Assembly: GCA_033398695.1 (NCBI GenBank)
Contig: CM065802.1
Coordinates: 143,206,096 to 143,270,095 of the forward strand
Length of the DNA stretch: 64,000 nt
Origin: Orobanche coerulescens
Taxonomy: Eukaryota; Streptophyta; Magnoliopsida; Lamiales; Orobanchaceae
Reading direction: 5' to 3'
The first letter of the stretch is position 1. The number at the start of each line of letters is the position of its first letter. The position numbers and the translations under genes are program-made. Positions 22,760-34,426 of the stretch are shown piece by piece. The notes beneath the pieces are model-generated. The model was given only the letters and a program-made list of their open reading frames with translations. It did not search any database and was not told where the DNA came from.

Positions 22760-24775
22760 TGCTTAATGCAGATTATAAAGTCATGGTTTGCCTTTCATTT
22801 CTGCACGACCCTATCTCATCATCTCTCTCAGAACTGATCCCCTTCCCTGTTAAATCATATTTTGCCCCTCCAAACTTATGTTAGAGCTTCATCACTTGGA
22901 TTCGGAGCTTATTGATTGGAAGTTCGGGGAGTGTTCTTGTAGTTGGATTGCATTCTTGTGTCTTTGGTAGTTCTTCTTCATTTCTTGAGGTATGTTATAC
23001 ACTTATGATCTATAAATTCGTAGGTATGATGGTATTGATATGGAATATTACAGCTAGAATGGAATAAATCCAAGAAAACATGATTGTGGTTAAACTTTTT
23101 AAATACTTATTGAAGGATATAGTGATTAAGGCTTAAAATGAAGACATTCTTGATGTTTCAATGAATATAATCACATTTGTCATAGTCCTACTCATCTGGC
23201 CGGATTTATTGACATCATTAGGGCAGTGATAATCTTAAGTTTCATTCTAATTACATTAGACTCGATGAATTGATGTCATAGGATGTATTAGAACACCATG
23301 TTAGGTATTAACCTACCTTGGGAAGAACTTGATGAGAATTTGGATGATGTTCTTATTGTTCTGAAAATCCTAAAGTCATAAATTCATTTCCGGTTTGGCC
23401 TAGCATAATCGTTGAGAGATGATAAAGGATATTGATGAACACAACTATAACTTTAATCGGATGTATTGGTGAATTAAGAGTGTGTTAATCATCATATTAC
23501 TACATTGGTGATATTATTGGAAACTTTAAATGATATAAGATGATATTGACGAACATAATGATTGTATAACAATGTTCTTGATATACTCTTATTCATAAGA
23601 ACCATGCGAGTATTTGGGAACATCTTGTAAACCGATAATAAGAATGAATTGAGGTTAATAGAGTTCTAGGAATAGAATTTTGATATCTCAAGATAGTTGA
23701 ACTATTCAAATTGAATTTAGGGTGTCGCCTCATTGAATTCGATATCGATGATTATAATGATGTGTTATTGAGTGAAATGTATTTCATTCAAGGTCGATTG
23801 TTCGAGTAAGTGATATTAGTCGAGGACCATCTGTTCGTTCGTCAAGGGAGGATTATTCTCGTCTCCGTATTGAGGCAAGTTATCTTGCTTGGTTATAATG
23901 ATGATTGAATTCCTGTGAATATTATCCGTTTCATGTATATGTAATGTTCTATGGATTTGAGGTTGATGATGTGATGTCGTTCTTGATCGTATTACCACCT
24001 TGTGGTGGGATTGTTTTCCAACTTTATCGCCTTTGATACCGTTGGTCTCGTTGAGCCCTGTTGCCACTTCGGTGAGTTGTTCGATTCTTAGATAAATGTG
24101 TAATTTATTGAGTTTCGTTGTCATGTTGCATCGTGACATCTATGAAGTTATATCTGCGTGCCGATTGGTTATGTGTAGGATTTTTAGTCCGGCACTTGAT
24201 GGTCATGTGTGGATGTTTCCGCATTGGACCGTGCGCACGAGATGTAGTTCGTGAGGCTAATTAGGTACATCGTCCCACGTATATTCTGGATTCCGTAAAT
24301 GGGGTGGACATGTGCACGGACACATTTCCGGATCGGGCGTACTTTGACGTCCGTCTTCAGCCATATTGTTTAGTCGTTCATATTCCGAGTACAGTTGGAT
24401 ATGTTCGACAGTTTGGGACTGACTGTTATACGCCCGAGGGGTATATTCAGTAGTCGGTTGTTTATTTGAGATCCGTATGTATATGAATTGTATAATGCCA
24501 TGAGAATTATTATCATGTATAGCTGACCCTGTGGTTTGGGCGAAATACTTGTATTTGAGGGCGAGGAAAGGGCAAGACGCAGGAAGAGCACGATGGCGAC
24601 GAAGGTTATTGAAGGATTCTAGTTCGGAGGCCCCGAGTCTTTTTGTCAGTTATTTAAACCTGTGTAATTTTATGTCATTTTCAATTTATAAAGTTGGATG
24701 AATGTATTTAGGTATACTCCATCTCCATATGGTTTATACCTGTTGTGGATCATGTATACTGTTATGTAAGCTGAT

Positions 24776-24808
<33 letters not shown>

Positions 24809-24811
<3 letters not shown>

Positions 24812-25127
24812 GAGCTTTATTTTCAGAACTCTCTTAAGTGCGAGAACTCCTCTAAACCAATGAGATTTTTTTAAATATTAAAAAATATTTTTAATTCAAA
24901 GGGTATTATAGTAAAATACAAATTTTATATTATTTTTGAATTTTTTATTAAATATAATAGCCCCTACTGATGATAACCCCTACTATATCTATAACCCCTA
25001 CTATATAATAGGGGTTATGATCAGTAGGGGTTGTATGCATTGACATGATGTACATTATGTATTATTAGGAGTACAAAAGGTGGTTCTCGCAGTTCTCGCA
25101 CTTAACAGGGTTCTGAAAATAAAGTTA

Positions 25128-25130
<3 letters not shown>
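24809..25130. mobile_element. MITE inserted in a TA microsatellite
   Basis: The ends are inverted repeats: the left has CTTTATTTTCAGAAC followed by TTAAGTGCGAGAACT, and the right is the reverse complement of nearly the same sequence. About 322 bp, A/T-rich, non-coding, with an inner AACCCCTACT/AGTAGGGGTT inverted repeat. (TA)n runs flank both sides (to 24808 and 25131-25165). The superfamily is not assigned. Confidence 0.75.

Positions 25131-25165
<35 letters not shown>
25131..25165. repeat. (TA)n microsatellite
   Basis: About 17 TA units follow the MITE; a matching run precedes it at 24779-24808. Confidence 0.95.
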
Positions 25166-25167
<2 letters not shown>

Positions 25168-25255
25168 TATAAGCTCCTATTCGGGGCTATGACTTATATT
25201 GTGATTCGGTATCATAATTATAAGATGATTGACTTATGTTTTTGATATCGCCTGG

Positions 25256-25275
25256 TGGGTCCCGGTGAGGATTTA
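25256..25275 (+). other. U5 stem-loop of LTR 22199-25310
   Basis: TGGGTCC faces GGATTTA around a six-base loop, with three G-U pairs. It has the same place and shape as in the other LTRs. Confidence 0.45.
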
Positions 25276-25310
25276 TGGCACTATAATAGCCGCCATTTCG
25301 GGGTGTTACA

Positions 25311-26023
25311 GAAACTAGTCCAAAACCTGCAGTTCTGACCCGTTAGCGTGCGCTACCAGAAAATAGCGTGCGCTAACAGTCCCTTGATAGCGCCAGCTAT
25401 CGGGCCATAGCGTGCACTACCTGTTCACCAGACCGAGTCCAGAAGCATTCTGCCCAGTCTGTACTACCGAATTAGTGCGCGCCACCAGACACCCAGCGTG
25501 TGCTAAGTCTAAATCATAGCATACACTAATATACAAATTTAGCGTGCGCTAAACTGCTCGTCCAGAGAGTGGAGAACAGAAAAAACCTACTGCCACTGCT
25601 GTGCTCGAGTCAATAGTGCATGCTACAGGACGATCGTAGCGTGCGCTACTCAACGACACTAGCGTGCGCTATACAACAGAAATAGCGCGCGCTAGACAAC
25701 AGAATTACTAAGCGGCCCAAAACACCCGAAACACACGATACACGATCAAAACATCAAACAAAAACTCACAACATGCATAATAACATAAGATGAATTTACG
25801 GCAACCCCGAAATGGCAGTTCCGAACAACGATTACGAGAATCGAACTAAATAGCGATAGAAATGACCATAAACGTGGAGTAGAACAAGTCCGAAACTAGT
25901 TCGAAAGACAAAAAGTTCCTTATAAAATATTCTCGAAATACCAATACGGTTACAAGCGAGTAACTAAAAATGAAAAACACACCAAAATGATAAATACCAG
26001 AAAAGAAAAATGTGGATATTACA
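25311..26023 (-). mobile_element. U3 fragment of another gypsy LTR
   Basis: On the minus strand it begins TGTAATATCC at 26023 and runs through a palindrome array. It is cut where the neighbouring plus-strand LTR ends at 25310. The base after 26023 is copia gag sequence and no PPT is present, so this looks like the outer end of a 5' LTR inserted into the copia element. Its sequence between the motifs differs from that of the LTRs at 33065 and 39862. Confidence 0.7.
25344..25694. repeat. Phased TAGCGTGCGCTA array
   Basis: Motifs start at 25344, 25364, 25388, 25408, about 25473, 25494, 25517, 25540, 25614, 25637, 25660 and 25683. Runs of exactly 23 bp occur (25494-25517-25540 and 25614-25637-25660-25683). 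Full palindromes are TAGCGTGCGCTA and TAGCGCGCGCTA; decayed ones show CpG transitions. Confidence 0.88.
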
Positions 26024-26480
26024 CTCAATATACCCTATCATCTTTAGAACATGTGGTCCAACCGTATGTCACTCTCCCTACTTATAATATTATAGTGTCC
26101 AATTAATATCATATCTTTCTTGACAAGCCTATCCCTCAAACATCCTTTGAAGGTGCTAAATCATCTCATAAGCATCCATATGCTCATGTTGCTTCTTAAG
26201 CTTAGCACTCATAGTAGCAAATAAGAGACATGAAACATCAGGTGCATCATAAATTTACTTCCAATATGCATTTTGTTTAGCACATGTTGCATTCTCAACT
26301 AGAGTAGCAGGGAATGAGATTTGAACGACATCTTTATGCCTGAGGACGATCCTCAAGCTCTTATGTCAGTCATGGGAATAAGTTCCTGCCAGCTTGTCCT
26401 TCTCAAGGACTGATTGTATAGAGAAGTTGTTTGTGTTAATTGCCAGTTGGATAATACTTGAAGTGCATAAATTAATCTAG
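26024..26480 (-). pseudogene. Copia gag fragment, broken
   Basis: Read on the minus strand it shows LEKDKLAGTY, LRIVLRHKDV, KKQHEHMDAYEMI and GPHVLKM, the order found in plant copia gag (UBN2-type) proteins. Several stops are present. The remaining gag and all pol are missing, cut by the LTR fragment at 26023. The 5' leader and LTR of the same element continue to the right, split by four later insertions. Confidence 0.8.
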
Positions 26481-27094
26481 ATTGCAGATTTATTAATTAT
26501 TATGTTTAAGTGATTATGGTATATCATAATATACCTCCCACTATTTTTATCAAATCAATAGCCCTAACTATTAATTCGGAAAGTATTTCTCTTAAATCTT
26601 TCTAGCGAGCCGAGATCTATATTTCGTGATGCGTTAGGTCAGCTTTGGCTTTTCCCCCAAAACATGATTATTTAAGTAGACAACATTTATCAATTATATC
26701 ATATATAACTCTTGGATAGTTTGGCGGAACAATTTCTGTACTCATTTATCCAATAAATCGCACCAAACTCTATGCCTCTAAATCCACAATCTTATTGTGA
26801 TGATTTAGTTACGTTAGGCCCAATGATCCAAGATTTGAGTATCACATTTACTTCATCACACCTAACCACGATAAATAGAAGCACTTCGCTTTGGCGAACC
26901 CACCCCTATCGATCTAGGCCTTGATGAATGTTCATTCATTGGAAGGCATTTGATTAACTTAATATTTATTTAGGGATTTTTTAATACATAAAACAATCAT
27001 GATCCCATCATAAAGAGATTCCCAATTTTTCCTTGAATTAAATACTTGAAATCAAAACTCATCAATGGATTGATTTTCAGGTCGTCGTAGAAGA
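26481..27094 (-). other. Leader of the host copia element, part 1
   Basis: A/T-rich non-coding sequence joins copia gag on the left to the hAT insertion on the right. It continues at 30605. No ORF or known motif is seen. Confidence 0.55.
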
Positions 27095-27116
27095 CACAAG
27101 TGTAGAGGTGCCCAAC

Positions 27117-27270
27117 CACGGGTCCGGGTCCGGGTCCGGGTCGGACCCGCCGGTCGCTGGTCGGCAGACAGACTGACCCCACCCGCATATACGAAATGTA
27201 CGGGTTGGCGGGTCGACGGGTCGGCCACGGTCGGTCCGGTCCGACCCGCCGGGTCACGGGTCGACCCATC
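27117..27270. repeat. Left subterminal repeats of hAT
   Basis: About 150 bp made of GGGTCCGG, GGGTCGG and GACCCGCCGG words in both orientations. Subterminal repeats of this type are transposase binding sites in other hAT elements; that role is inferred here. Confidence 0.75.
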
Positions 27271-27375
27271 TAATTTTTTTTTTTTTTTTTAAAAAATATA
27301 TATAAAACTTTTATTCATATCATTTTATACACGAAAAATAACTATAAATGAAAAGGAAATCATTTGAAAAAATTA

Positions 27376-27566
27376 GCTTGTATTTAATTTTAAGTTTTTA
27401 CTTAAAATTAAATTGCCTACGTATCCGTGAGGAATCAAAGCTCCACGTAGTTCTTTTACTTGATAAGAGTTAAAAAAATGGGCTTGTATTTAATTTTAAG
27501 TTTTCACTTAAAATTAAATTGCCTACGTATCCTCGTGAGGAATCAAAGCCCTACGTAGTTCTTTAC
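27376..27566. repeat. 106-bp tandem duplication inside hAT
   Basis: GCTTGTATTTAATTTTAAG starts at 27376 and again at 27482. Each copy contains an inverted repeat of ATTTAATTTTAAGT and ends in GTAGTTCTTT. Confidence 0.85.
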
Positions 27567-27599
27567 TTACGACTTACCTTACTTACCTTTAGTCGATGT

Positions 27600-30155
27600 C
27601 GTCGTCTTGATCGTCGGTTTGACTCATTTGACTAGACTCTCCTTCGAGTGCCTTCTTGATAGGCATCTTGGTCCGCTAATAGGTCATCCCATTTATTTTC
27701 TTGATCTCGTAACTCGGCTTTTGTTGCGTCTTTAAGTATCATTTGAGCCTCGAGATTTTTGGCGTCATTCGGGATCTCCGCTCGTCCAAAGATATAGCCT
27801 CCTTCACTAAAAGCACTCTCAACGGGATCGTGGATGCGGCACCGCAAGAATTTCTTGTGCCATAATGGAAAGTGTGGGAAATTCGGTTCCCCTTCTTTCC
27901 ACCAATCCAATGATCAAAGGCACTGCATTGTCATCCTCCCAAGACAAAACTAGTTGCATAATATCTACTAAGGTCATTTCTTTGACCAACGTTACTACCA
28001 CCCCTATTTCTTGCTATATTATAGAGTTGTTGTTGAAATGGGTTAGTGGGAGTTCTGTCAATTCCATGTTAAATGTATTTGTAGTCTTAGTTCTTGTTTT
28101 TGAGTTTGAATCTTATCACCGTATTTAGAAGAATATCTTAAAAACAGCTTTCTAAACTATTTTTCAAATCAATTTTTACTTGTTCAACGTCAGAATATTT
28201 TCAAATAAAGTTTGACTTTCAACAAGATCCTCAATATTAGGAAAACCCAAATTTTTAAGAATATTATAATATATATCAAGTAATTGTTCTACTTGAGCTA
28301 AATTTAAATCGAGATAAAACAAGACTAATCAAGAAAACATCATGAATACGATTAAAGTATTTTAGCCATTTTAAACACATATTGTAAATAGCATTCGATA
28401 ATCTTTCGGATTTACTACAAGCATCCATTTCGTATACAATAAAACAACAATGAAATAAAACTTTGGGAGACGTGGGATAATAACAACCACTTAAATCTTT
28501 AGTTGCATTTTCAAAAACCCTTAATAGTTTTATTAAATCTTTAGTTTCATCCCAATACGTTGGCAATAAATAAAATCCTTCTACGTGAAAATACGTATCA
28601 AAAATTCACACAATAATTCTTTATATTCATTAGTTGAATTTAACATCTCATAAGTTGAGTTCCATCTATGTTTGACGTCTGGAGTAAAAAATTTGGGTTG
28701 AATTTGTTTTGACTTTAAAAATTTTACCCATTGTCTAGCTAACTTAGTGCGATTATGTAAAAACAAGACACATTTTCTAATTGGTTCTATTGCTTCATCT
28801 ACAAATTTTAATGCATCTTGTACACATAAATTTAGAATATGACATATACATCTAGTATGAAATAATCGACCCGCTAAAACAGGATTGCAAGCTTGTATTA
28901 ATCTTTGGTACACTTGCAGTATTAGAACTAGCATTATCAAAACCAATTGTGAAAATTTTATCTTTTAAGCAATAAAAAGTTAAAATTTTAATAATTGCTC
29001 TAGCTATATTATCTCGCACTATGTGTACAATTAAATTTTTAAACGCAAGTAATCTTTTGTTTAAGTTCCAATTTTCATCAATCCAGGTATAGTTATTCCC
29101 ATATAATCATTTTTTGTTTAAAATCTGCCAAGTATCTCATGACTAAAGAAACTCTATGATTTATAGATCTAAAATAAGCTCGTAGTGCAAGTTTATGTTG
29201 TTTGGCTAAGTATACTACTTGTCTAGTCATTGTGGTACGTGGAATTCTTTTAATAGCAGGATTATAGGCATTTTGCATCCTGTATTCCCAACCCGTACTA
29301 TCCGCAAAATTAAAAGGTAAAGATTCTTGTGCACATAATTTTGCCATTTGTTCTCTAGCAATTTTTTCATTATATTTATAAAGTTGAGATTCGGACATAC
29401 CTTGATTGCCGTCTGCCCGCTCCATAGAAGGTTGGAAGTTGAGTTGACTTTGTGACTTTTGTTCTCCGTGGACCGAGGCATGGTTATTTTCAAAATGCCT
29501 TTTAAAATTTCCATATCCATCCCCGCTTTATACGGATACTCTTTTCGAGCAAGAGTTGCAAGATACCTTCATCGAACCATCCGCATTTTTCCTTCTTAAA
29601 GTGTTTTGAAAAAGTACGGATACCGGTCTCCTTTCTCGCAACAGGCGGGCTTGTTTCTTGCTTTAGTTTTCTTGCTTCCTCCGCCTTTCACATTTTCTTC
29701 CTCCTGACGATAACTCCTCAACATAAGGAGGTTCTTCTTCACTGGCTTGCCGCAGACGCTCGACTTTGATTTTTGCGTCGGAGTTGGTACGCCATGAAGA
29801 GTGCGCTCGAATGTTGCATATGTTTGATTTAACATAGCTTCATCGATTTCATGGTCCATTTCTTCGTCGATGTTTTGCGCTTGTTGACGATTCGGGACAC
29901 GTCGAAATCCCCTGAGATCAACTTCTTCTTCACCGGTAGTTGTTGTACTACCGTAATAGATATTTTCATGTGTAACATCATATTCGTGGATCTTGACTTT
30001 CATTTTCAAAATCGGGTGGAGTTTGGTTTTGGGGCTCCCGAATAATTATTCGGATGGTTTCTTCGATTTGCCCCAAAGACCCATTCGCTTCGAACTTGGA
30101 CATTTTGGATTTTTTGGGAGATGTAGCAATACCCTTTCCTTGTCGAACTCGACAT
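27600..30155 (-). pseudogene. hAT transposase with BED zinc finger, broken
   Basis: From an ATG at 30155 the minus strand encodes a protein of the BED-finger/RICESLEEPER type in several frames. An acidic N-terminal region (29596-30009) is followed by a BED finger (VSCNSCSKRVSV at about 29550, then FKRHFENNHAS). The helical and catalytic part follows (29093-29425; 28581-28946 with RCICHILNLCVQDALK). The hAT dimerisation region comes last (27632-27910: VESAFSEGG, KNLEAQMILKD). Frameshifts or stops lie at several junctions, including inside the BED finger and near 28570. It would cut and paste the element; this copy is dead. The fragment at 4304-5355 is a deleted relative. Confidence 0.85.
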
Positions 30156-30258
30156 AATGATAAAATGCGAAAAAAAGAGAGATTAAGTAGTATAGAATTA
30201 ACAATGAGAGTTTGAGAGAAAGTATTGAAGGTGTGGAAAAATTGTGTTGGGGAGGGGG

Positions 30259-30266
30259 TATTTATA
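30259..30266 (-). promoter_or_regulatory. hAT TATA box
   Basis: TATAAATA on the minus strand, about 100 bp upstream of the transposase ATG and inside the right subterminal repeats. The fragment at 7756-8169 has the same layout. Confidence 0.6.
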
Positions 30267-30297
30267 GTTAGGAAAAAAATTTTTTTTTTTAAAAATC

Positions 30298-30583
30298 GGA
30301 CTAGCCGTTAGACCCGCTGGTCCGGGTCCGACCCGCCGGTCCGGGTCCACCCGCCGGGTCCAACGGCCATTTTTGAATTTTTTTTTTTTTGTTTTTTTTT
30401 TTAATTTCCGCCGGGTCGACGGGTCGGACCCGGCGGGTCGACGGGTTGGGGGAAGCTCGACCCGGACCCCACCCGTGTATACCATGGGTCCGGGTCGGCG
30501 GGTCGCACGGGTCGGCCGGGTCCGGGTCTTGCACGAGTCAGCCGGGTCCGGGTCGGCGGGTCGACCCGGCGGGTTGGGTCGTT
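30298..30583. repeat. Right subterminal repeats of hAT
   Basis: About 285 bp rich in GGGTCCGGGTCGG, CGGGTCGACGGG and related words in both orientations, interrupted by A and T runs. It is longer than the left array. Confidence 0.75.
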
Positions 30584-30604
30584 TTGGGCACCTCTACACA
30601 AGTG

Positions 30605-31291
30605 GTCTCACTTAATAACCAACTTCCTGACAGGTCCAATAACCCGTTGTTGACAAAATCTCCTCATATCAGCATAAAGAAAATTCATTTAATTCCGTGT
30701 TTCATAAACACAGGAATCTCATGATCGTTTGGTTAATTTTAAAATCTTGAATCGTTACAGATTTTATCTTTTTTAAGCAAGCATGGTATGAGTGTCGTAT
30801 CTAATACATACATGTTTAATCGAATTAAGACATGCATCTTTATAACTACGCATACATATCATCATCACATGCATTATATATGTAAAGTACGTAAAATAAA
30901 CGTGTTTGGTTATGGCCCATCCTATATGATATTTCCAAGCTAATGGAAAAATCGAGGTCAAACTATGGAGGTATTACATTACAACAAAAAAAGAAATTTA
31001 CATGTCTTCATGCTTCCTTGTAATACCTCCGTGTCTTCTTGGAATGCCTCTTTGTCTTCAATTACATTACATAATAAAAACAAGCTAATCTAATGAGCTT
31101 ACAAGTGAAGCTCGAGTTACATTCGAGATTTAATCATTACAAGAATAAACGACATGCAAGTCGTATTTAAAAACCCAAACCATAATTCAAAACCACTATC
31201 CTAAGGGTCATTAGGACCATAACCATCCATCATGCTCATATAACATTCAAATAACATCATATATTATATGACCATATTATATCATATCATA
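30605..31291 (-). other. Leader of the host copia element, part 2
   Basis: Non-coding A/T-rich sequence between the hAT and LINE insertions. TACATGTCTTC, TAATACCTCCGTG and similar phrases recur near 30960-31060. No gene is seen. Confidence 0.5.
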
Positions 31292-32757
31292 TTTTTTTTT
31301 TTTTTTAAAAACCGAAATTTATTAAATGGACCAGAAATGTGGGGGGACGAGGCCCACTACACGCCCAAAGAGATTGAGGGAGGACGAGCCCCTCTACACG
31401 CCCCAATTAACGACAATAACAGCCGAGGAGATTATTTAAACCTAACATACGGAAAATTATTTTTATCGAGCCTAATCAAGCCATTAATCTTCCCGGGCAG
31501 ATCAGACGGGCTATAAAGCTGAAAATTTCTGAACTTATATCCTTCATTAGCCAGGTGGTCCACAATGGTGTTCCCTTCCCGATAAATGTGAGAGAATGAG
31601 ATATCCATGACACGCCTGAAAGATGCAATTTTGTGACAGATGTTTAGCACTTGCCAATTACCCTTGTTAGGCGAGTTGACTAGAGAAAGGGCAATGGTCG
31701 AGTCCATCTCAACCCAAACCTTACGAATGTTTCTGTCGTGGCAAAGGTCCAGCGCTCTCCAAATAGCAAAAAGTTCGGCAAAATTATTAGAATGGTTGAC
31801 GATAAATTCGTGAAAAGCAAAGATAGGTTCGCCCAAAAAATTCCTAGCAATCCCCCCCACCGCCGACTCCCCGGGGTTGCCTTTTGAGGCCCCGTCTGTG
31901 TTGATTTTGGTTGTCCCAGGAGTAGGCCTGACCCATCTCACTATGTAGATTTTTTTCTTTTTTTTGTTTATACAATTACATGCAAAATTATTAATAAAAT
32001 TGCAGGGGCGGAAATGAAGACCCAAAATATCTGAAACAGCCGGGGCGCCTAGCCAGGCCCGCGGCGGAATGCATTTGTGGCCTTTAATCATGAACAGGGA
32101 GTCCCAAATACGATCGCACACACGCTGAGCCGTGAACGGAATCTTCTTGACCCGCATGTCGTTCCTACAGCACCAAATAAACCACAGAATGAGTATAGGA
32201 ATAATGCGTAAAATGTGGATAGCACCCGAGACTTTATTAAACCAATGGGACAAAACTAAAGTAATAGATCTGGTTTGTAAAAGAGGGATGCCCAATAAGG
32301 TACAAAAGTTGGCCCAAACCGAAGATGCGATCGGGCCATTAAGAAAAAGATGAGGCAGGTCCTCGGTGCTATCACAACAAAAACAAGAATTATCAGCAAT
32401 AATGCCCCTCGTTCTAAGGCCGTCCGGAGTGGGAATCCATTTTTTCAAAAGTCTAACCATGAAAAAAGACATAGTAGGGGTAATAATTTGATTCCAACAA
32501 TGTTTTAAAATAAGATGAGTATCATGACGTTGGCGGATAGCCTCCCACGCACTTTTAAAGGAAAAACCGCCGTGGGAGGTAAGTTTCCAGACGGCCTTAT
32601 TAGCGATAAGGCCCGACTCAACATGAGTGGGAAAGGTCATAACATAATCCCCAAGATCTGAGGGAATGACGGAGAGAAGTTTGGATCGATCCCACCCGTT
32701 TGAAGTCCAAAAATGGTTCCAGTCACAAAATTCATATAACGCATAATTCGGAAAATT
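31292..32757 (-). mobile_element. 5'-truncated plant L1-type LINE
   Basis: A T15 run at 31292-31306 is the poly(A) tail of a minus-strand insertion. A 125-bp 3' UTR and an open coding region follow to about 32757, where similarity stops. Upstream ORF1, endonuclease and most of RT are missing, as is typical for incomplete target-primed reverse transcription. A clear target duplication could not be found. Confidence 0.85.
31432..32757 (-). pseudogene. LINE ORF2 C-terminal part (zf-RVT and RNase H)
   Basis: The frame is open from about 32757 to a stop at 31432 (about 440 residues). The N-terminal part is the post-RT zinc region found in plant non-LTR proteins (FSFKSAWEAIRQR, CFCCDSTEDLPHLFLNGP). 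The C-terminal part is an RNase H of the RVT_3 type: NTDGASKGNPGESAVGG with the first catalytic Asp, AELFAIWRAL with the Glu, and VEMDST with the next Asp. The 122 residues upstream of the first Met give no start, so it is a truncated internal piece rather than a gene. The uninterrupted frame suggests a fairly recent insertion. Confidence 0.88.
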
Positions 32758-33059
32758 GAAATTAAATCTGATAACATTAAATCGCTAATCACAGGCTCTA
32801 AACGGCGTTAAACGCCTTACAGACGAGTCGGTGATAGCTTTGCTATCAGTTTTGTTCAGACGCTCGTTTCCCTTTCGAAAAGGGTACTGTTTCGTCAGAT
32901 TCGGACACCGGATAGATTTCACCAAATCTGCGCAGCGTATTCAGAAATCATATCGCATACAATCCCCATAAATCATAATAAGAACAAATATGTATCACAT
33001 ACATACAACAATCATCTCATGATTATACACTCCTCATGAATATCATATATTCAAAACGT
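32758..33059 (-). other. Leader of the host copia element, part 3
   Basis: Non-coding sequence between the LINE and the gypsy element. Paired phrases GATAGC/GCTATC (32832-32847) and CCCTTTCGAAAAGGG (32871-32885) form hairpins. Confidence 0.5.
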
Positions 33060-33102
33060 ATACATCTAACACCCCCATGATTTACAGGGATATTACAGCG
33101 CC

Positions 33103-33126
33103 GTAGATTCTTTTTAGAGAATCTAC
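33103..33126 (-). other. U5 stem-loop of G2, 3' LTR
   Basis: A perfect 9-bp stem, GTAGATTCT with AGAATCTAC, around a six-base loop. It is the clearest of the U5 hairpins. Confidence 0.75.
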
Positions 33127-34404
33127 CAGGCTAAAACCAACACAAAATACATTAAACGATAACAAAACTAGGACATTCATCCATTTAAAAGACACCAAAT
33201 TCAACTCGTTAAGTTGCACACCACAATACCAAATAACAAATCGTCCCGTAGGATCATAAAACACAACCATTTCAACGGTAGTACAACAACATCATTAACC
33301 ATCAAATCTGAGACGACATACAAAACAGACAGTACCCGCGCGAGTACAAAACCAAAACATGACTTTAACCATGACCAAACAACCACCAACTTAATTTAGC
33401 ACATGATATCACTGCTGCCCACCAAGCTCGTGTCCGCCCTGTGCTAGTTCTCCCACTGGACCTGTTCCTGAATACACAAAAGTATATCCACCCCAGAAGG
33501 GGTCAGCAAGAAGCCGGTGCAAGTACAACGATTCTAGAATATGTACTACAAATGAATATACAATATAAATCACAGTGCCAATCCAAATATTCCGGAATAC
33601 AATGCCATAATCATCAACACAAGATAGCCTCCCGAGTCGTACTGGCCCTGTACCCACACGGGACACACACCCCAGAGAGTCCTCGTCAGGCCCTCCCCGG
33701 TGTACAACCCAACCGAGTGATCCGCAGATACTCGAAGTCTAACGGATCCCAGGGGACCCTCGCTGGTTTTACTCGGCTCTCACACACTCAATAAACATAT
33801 GGCACAAATCACAGTTTTACGAAAATCATATTTGTACATATTCAAACGAAGTACAATAAACGAATTCAAAGTACTTGCCTTGGTTGGAAACGACATGAGG
33901 ATAATGAACGAAAATGTGAACGGTCTAAACCCTTTCAACGATTCGATCCTAGTTCAACAAAATACCAAATCAAATACCATACTATGAATATGGAAGGATT
34001 CAGCCTAAGTTTTGCCCTTAGGGGCCTTTATTCAAACACTACGAAGACAACATAGCTCGAATCCATACTACAGAGGATAATTAAGGATTTAATCCGTGAA
34101 TCTTGGGGAAAAACGAAGAATTATGATTACAACATCATAATCTAGCACAAATCTGAGATAAACTAGATTAAAATCGAAGATCTCAACAAAACTCCCAAAA
34201 TATGAATAACTAGGGTTCCAGCGGATTTTACCTTGATTTGGACTGTGAAAGTTGATGAGATGTTGATAAATTGGTGTTAGGAACTCAAAACTATTGTTGG
34301 ATGAAAAAATCCGACCAAAATCTGCACTTTCTACGCCCAAGACTGCTCAGCCGCCGGAGAAAGAGAAGAAGGGAATGAAAATGACGATTTGAACATGCCC
34401 AGCG

Positions 34405-34414
34405 TATATATATA
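34405..34414 (-). promoter_or_regulatory. LTR TATA box of G2, 3' LTR
   Basis: TATATATATA lies 13 bp from the nearest palindrome, on its downstream side in element orientation. The 5' LTR copy is at 41201-41210. Confidence 0.7.
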
Positions 34415-34426
34415 CTGGGGAGAAAC

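Larger units (their letters stand above)
22199..25310 (+). mobile_element. 3' LTR of a gypsy element carrying a MITE
   Basis: It begins TGTAATACCTGCC after the PPT and ends GGGTGTTACA (3,112 bp including an insertion of about 350 bp at 24780-25165). It has a palindrome array, a TATAAAG box at 22774-22780 and the U5 stem-loop. The 5' half of the element is absent. Confidence 0.85.
27103..30596 (-). mobile_element. Structurally complete hAT transposon
   Basis: It has 13-bp perfect terminal inverted repeats, TAGAGGTGCCCAA (27103-27115) and its complement (30584-30596). The 8-bp target duplication CACAAGTG lies at 27095-27102 and 30597-30604. Length is 3,494 bp. GGGTCCGGGTC-type subterminal repeats lie inside both ends. 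A single transposase gene runs right to left but is broken. It is inserted in the leader of a copia element. Confidence 0.95.

Noticed and set aside
27117..27270. GGGTCC-rich block as a stand-alone satellite
   Set aside because: It lies inside the hAT terminal repeats, has a counterpart at the other end, and recurs at the hAT fragment at 7756. It belongs to the transposon.
31280..31306. Target site duplication for the LINE
   Set aside because: The ATATCATATCAT flank has no convincing match at the 5' end near 32757, so none was called.
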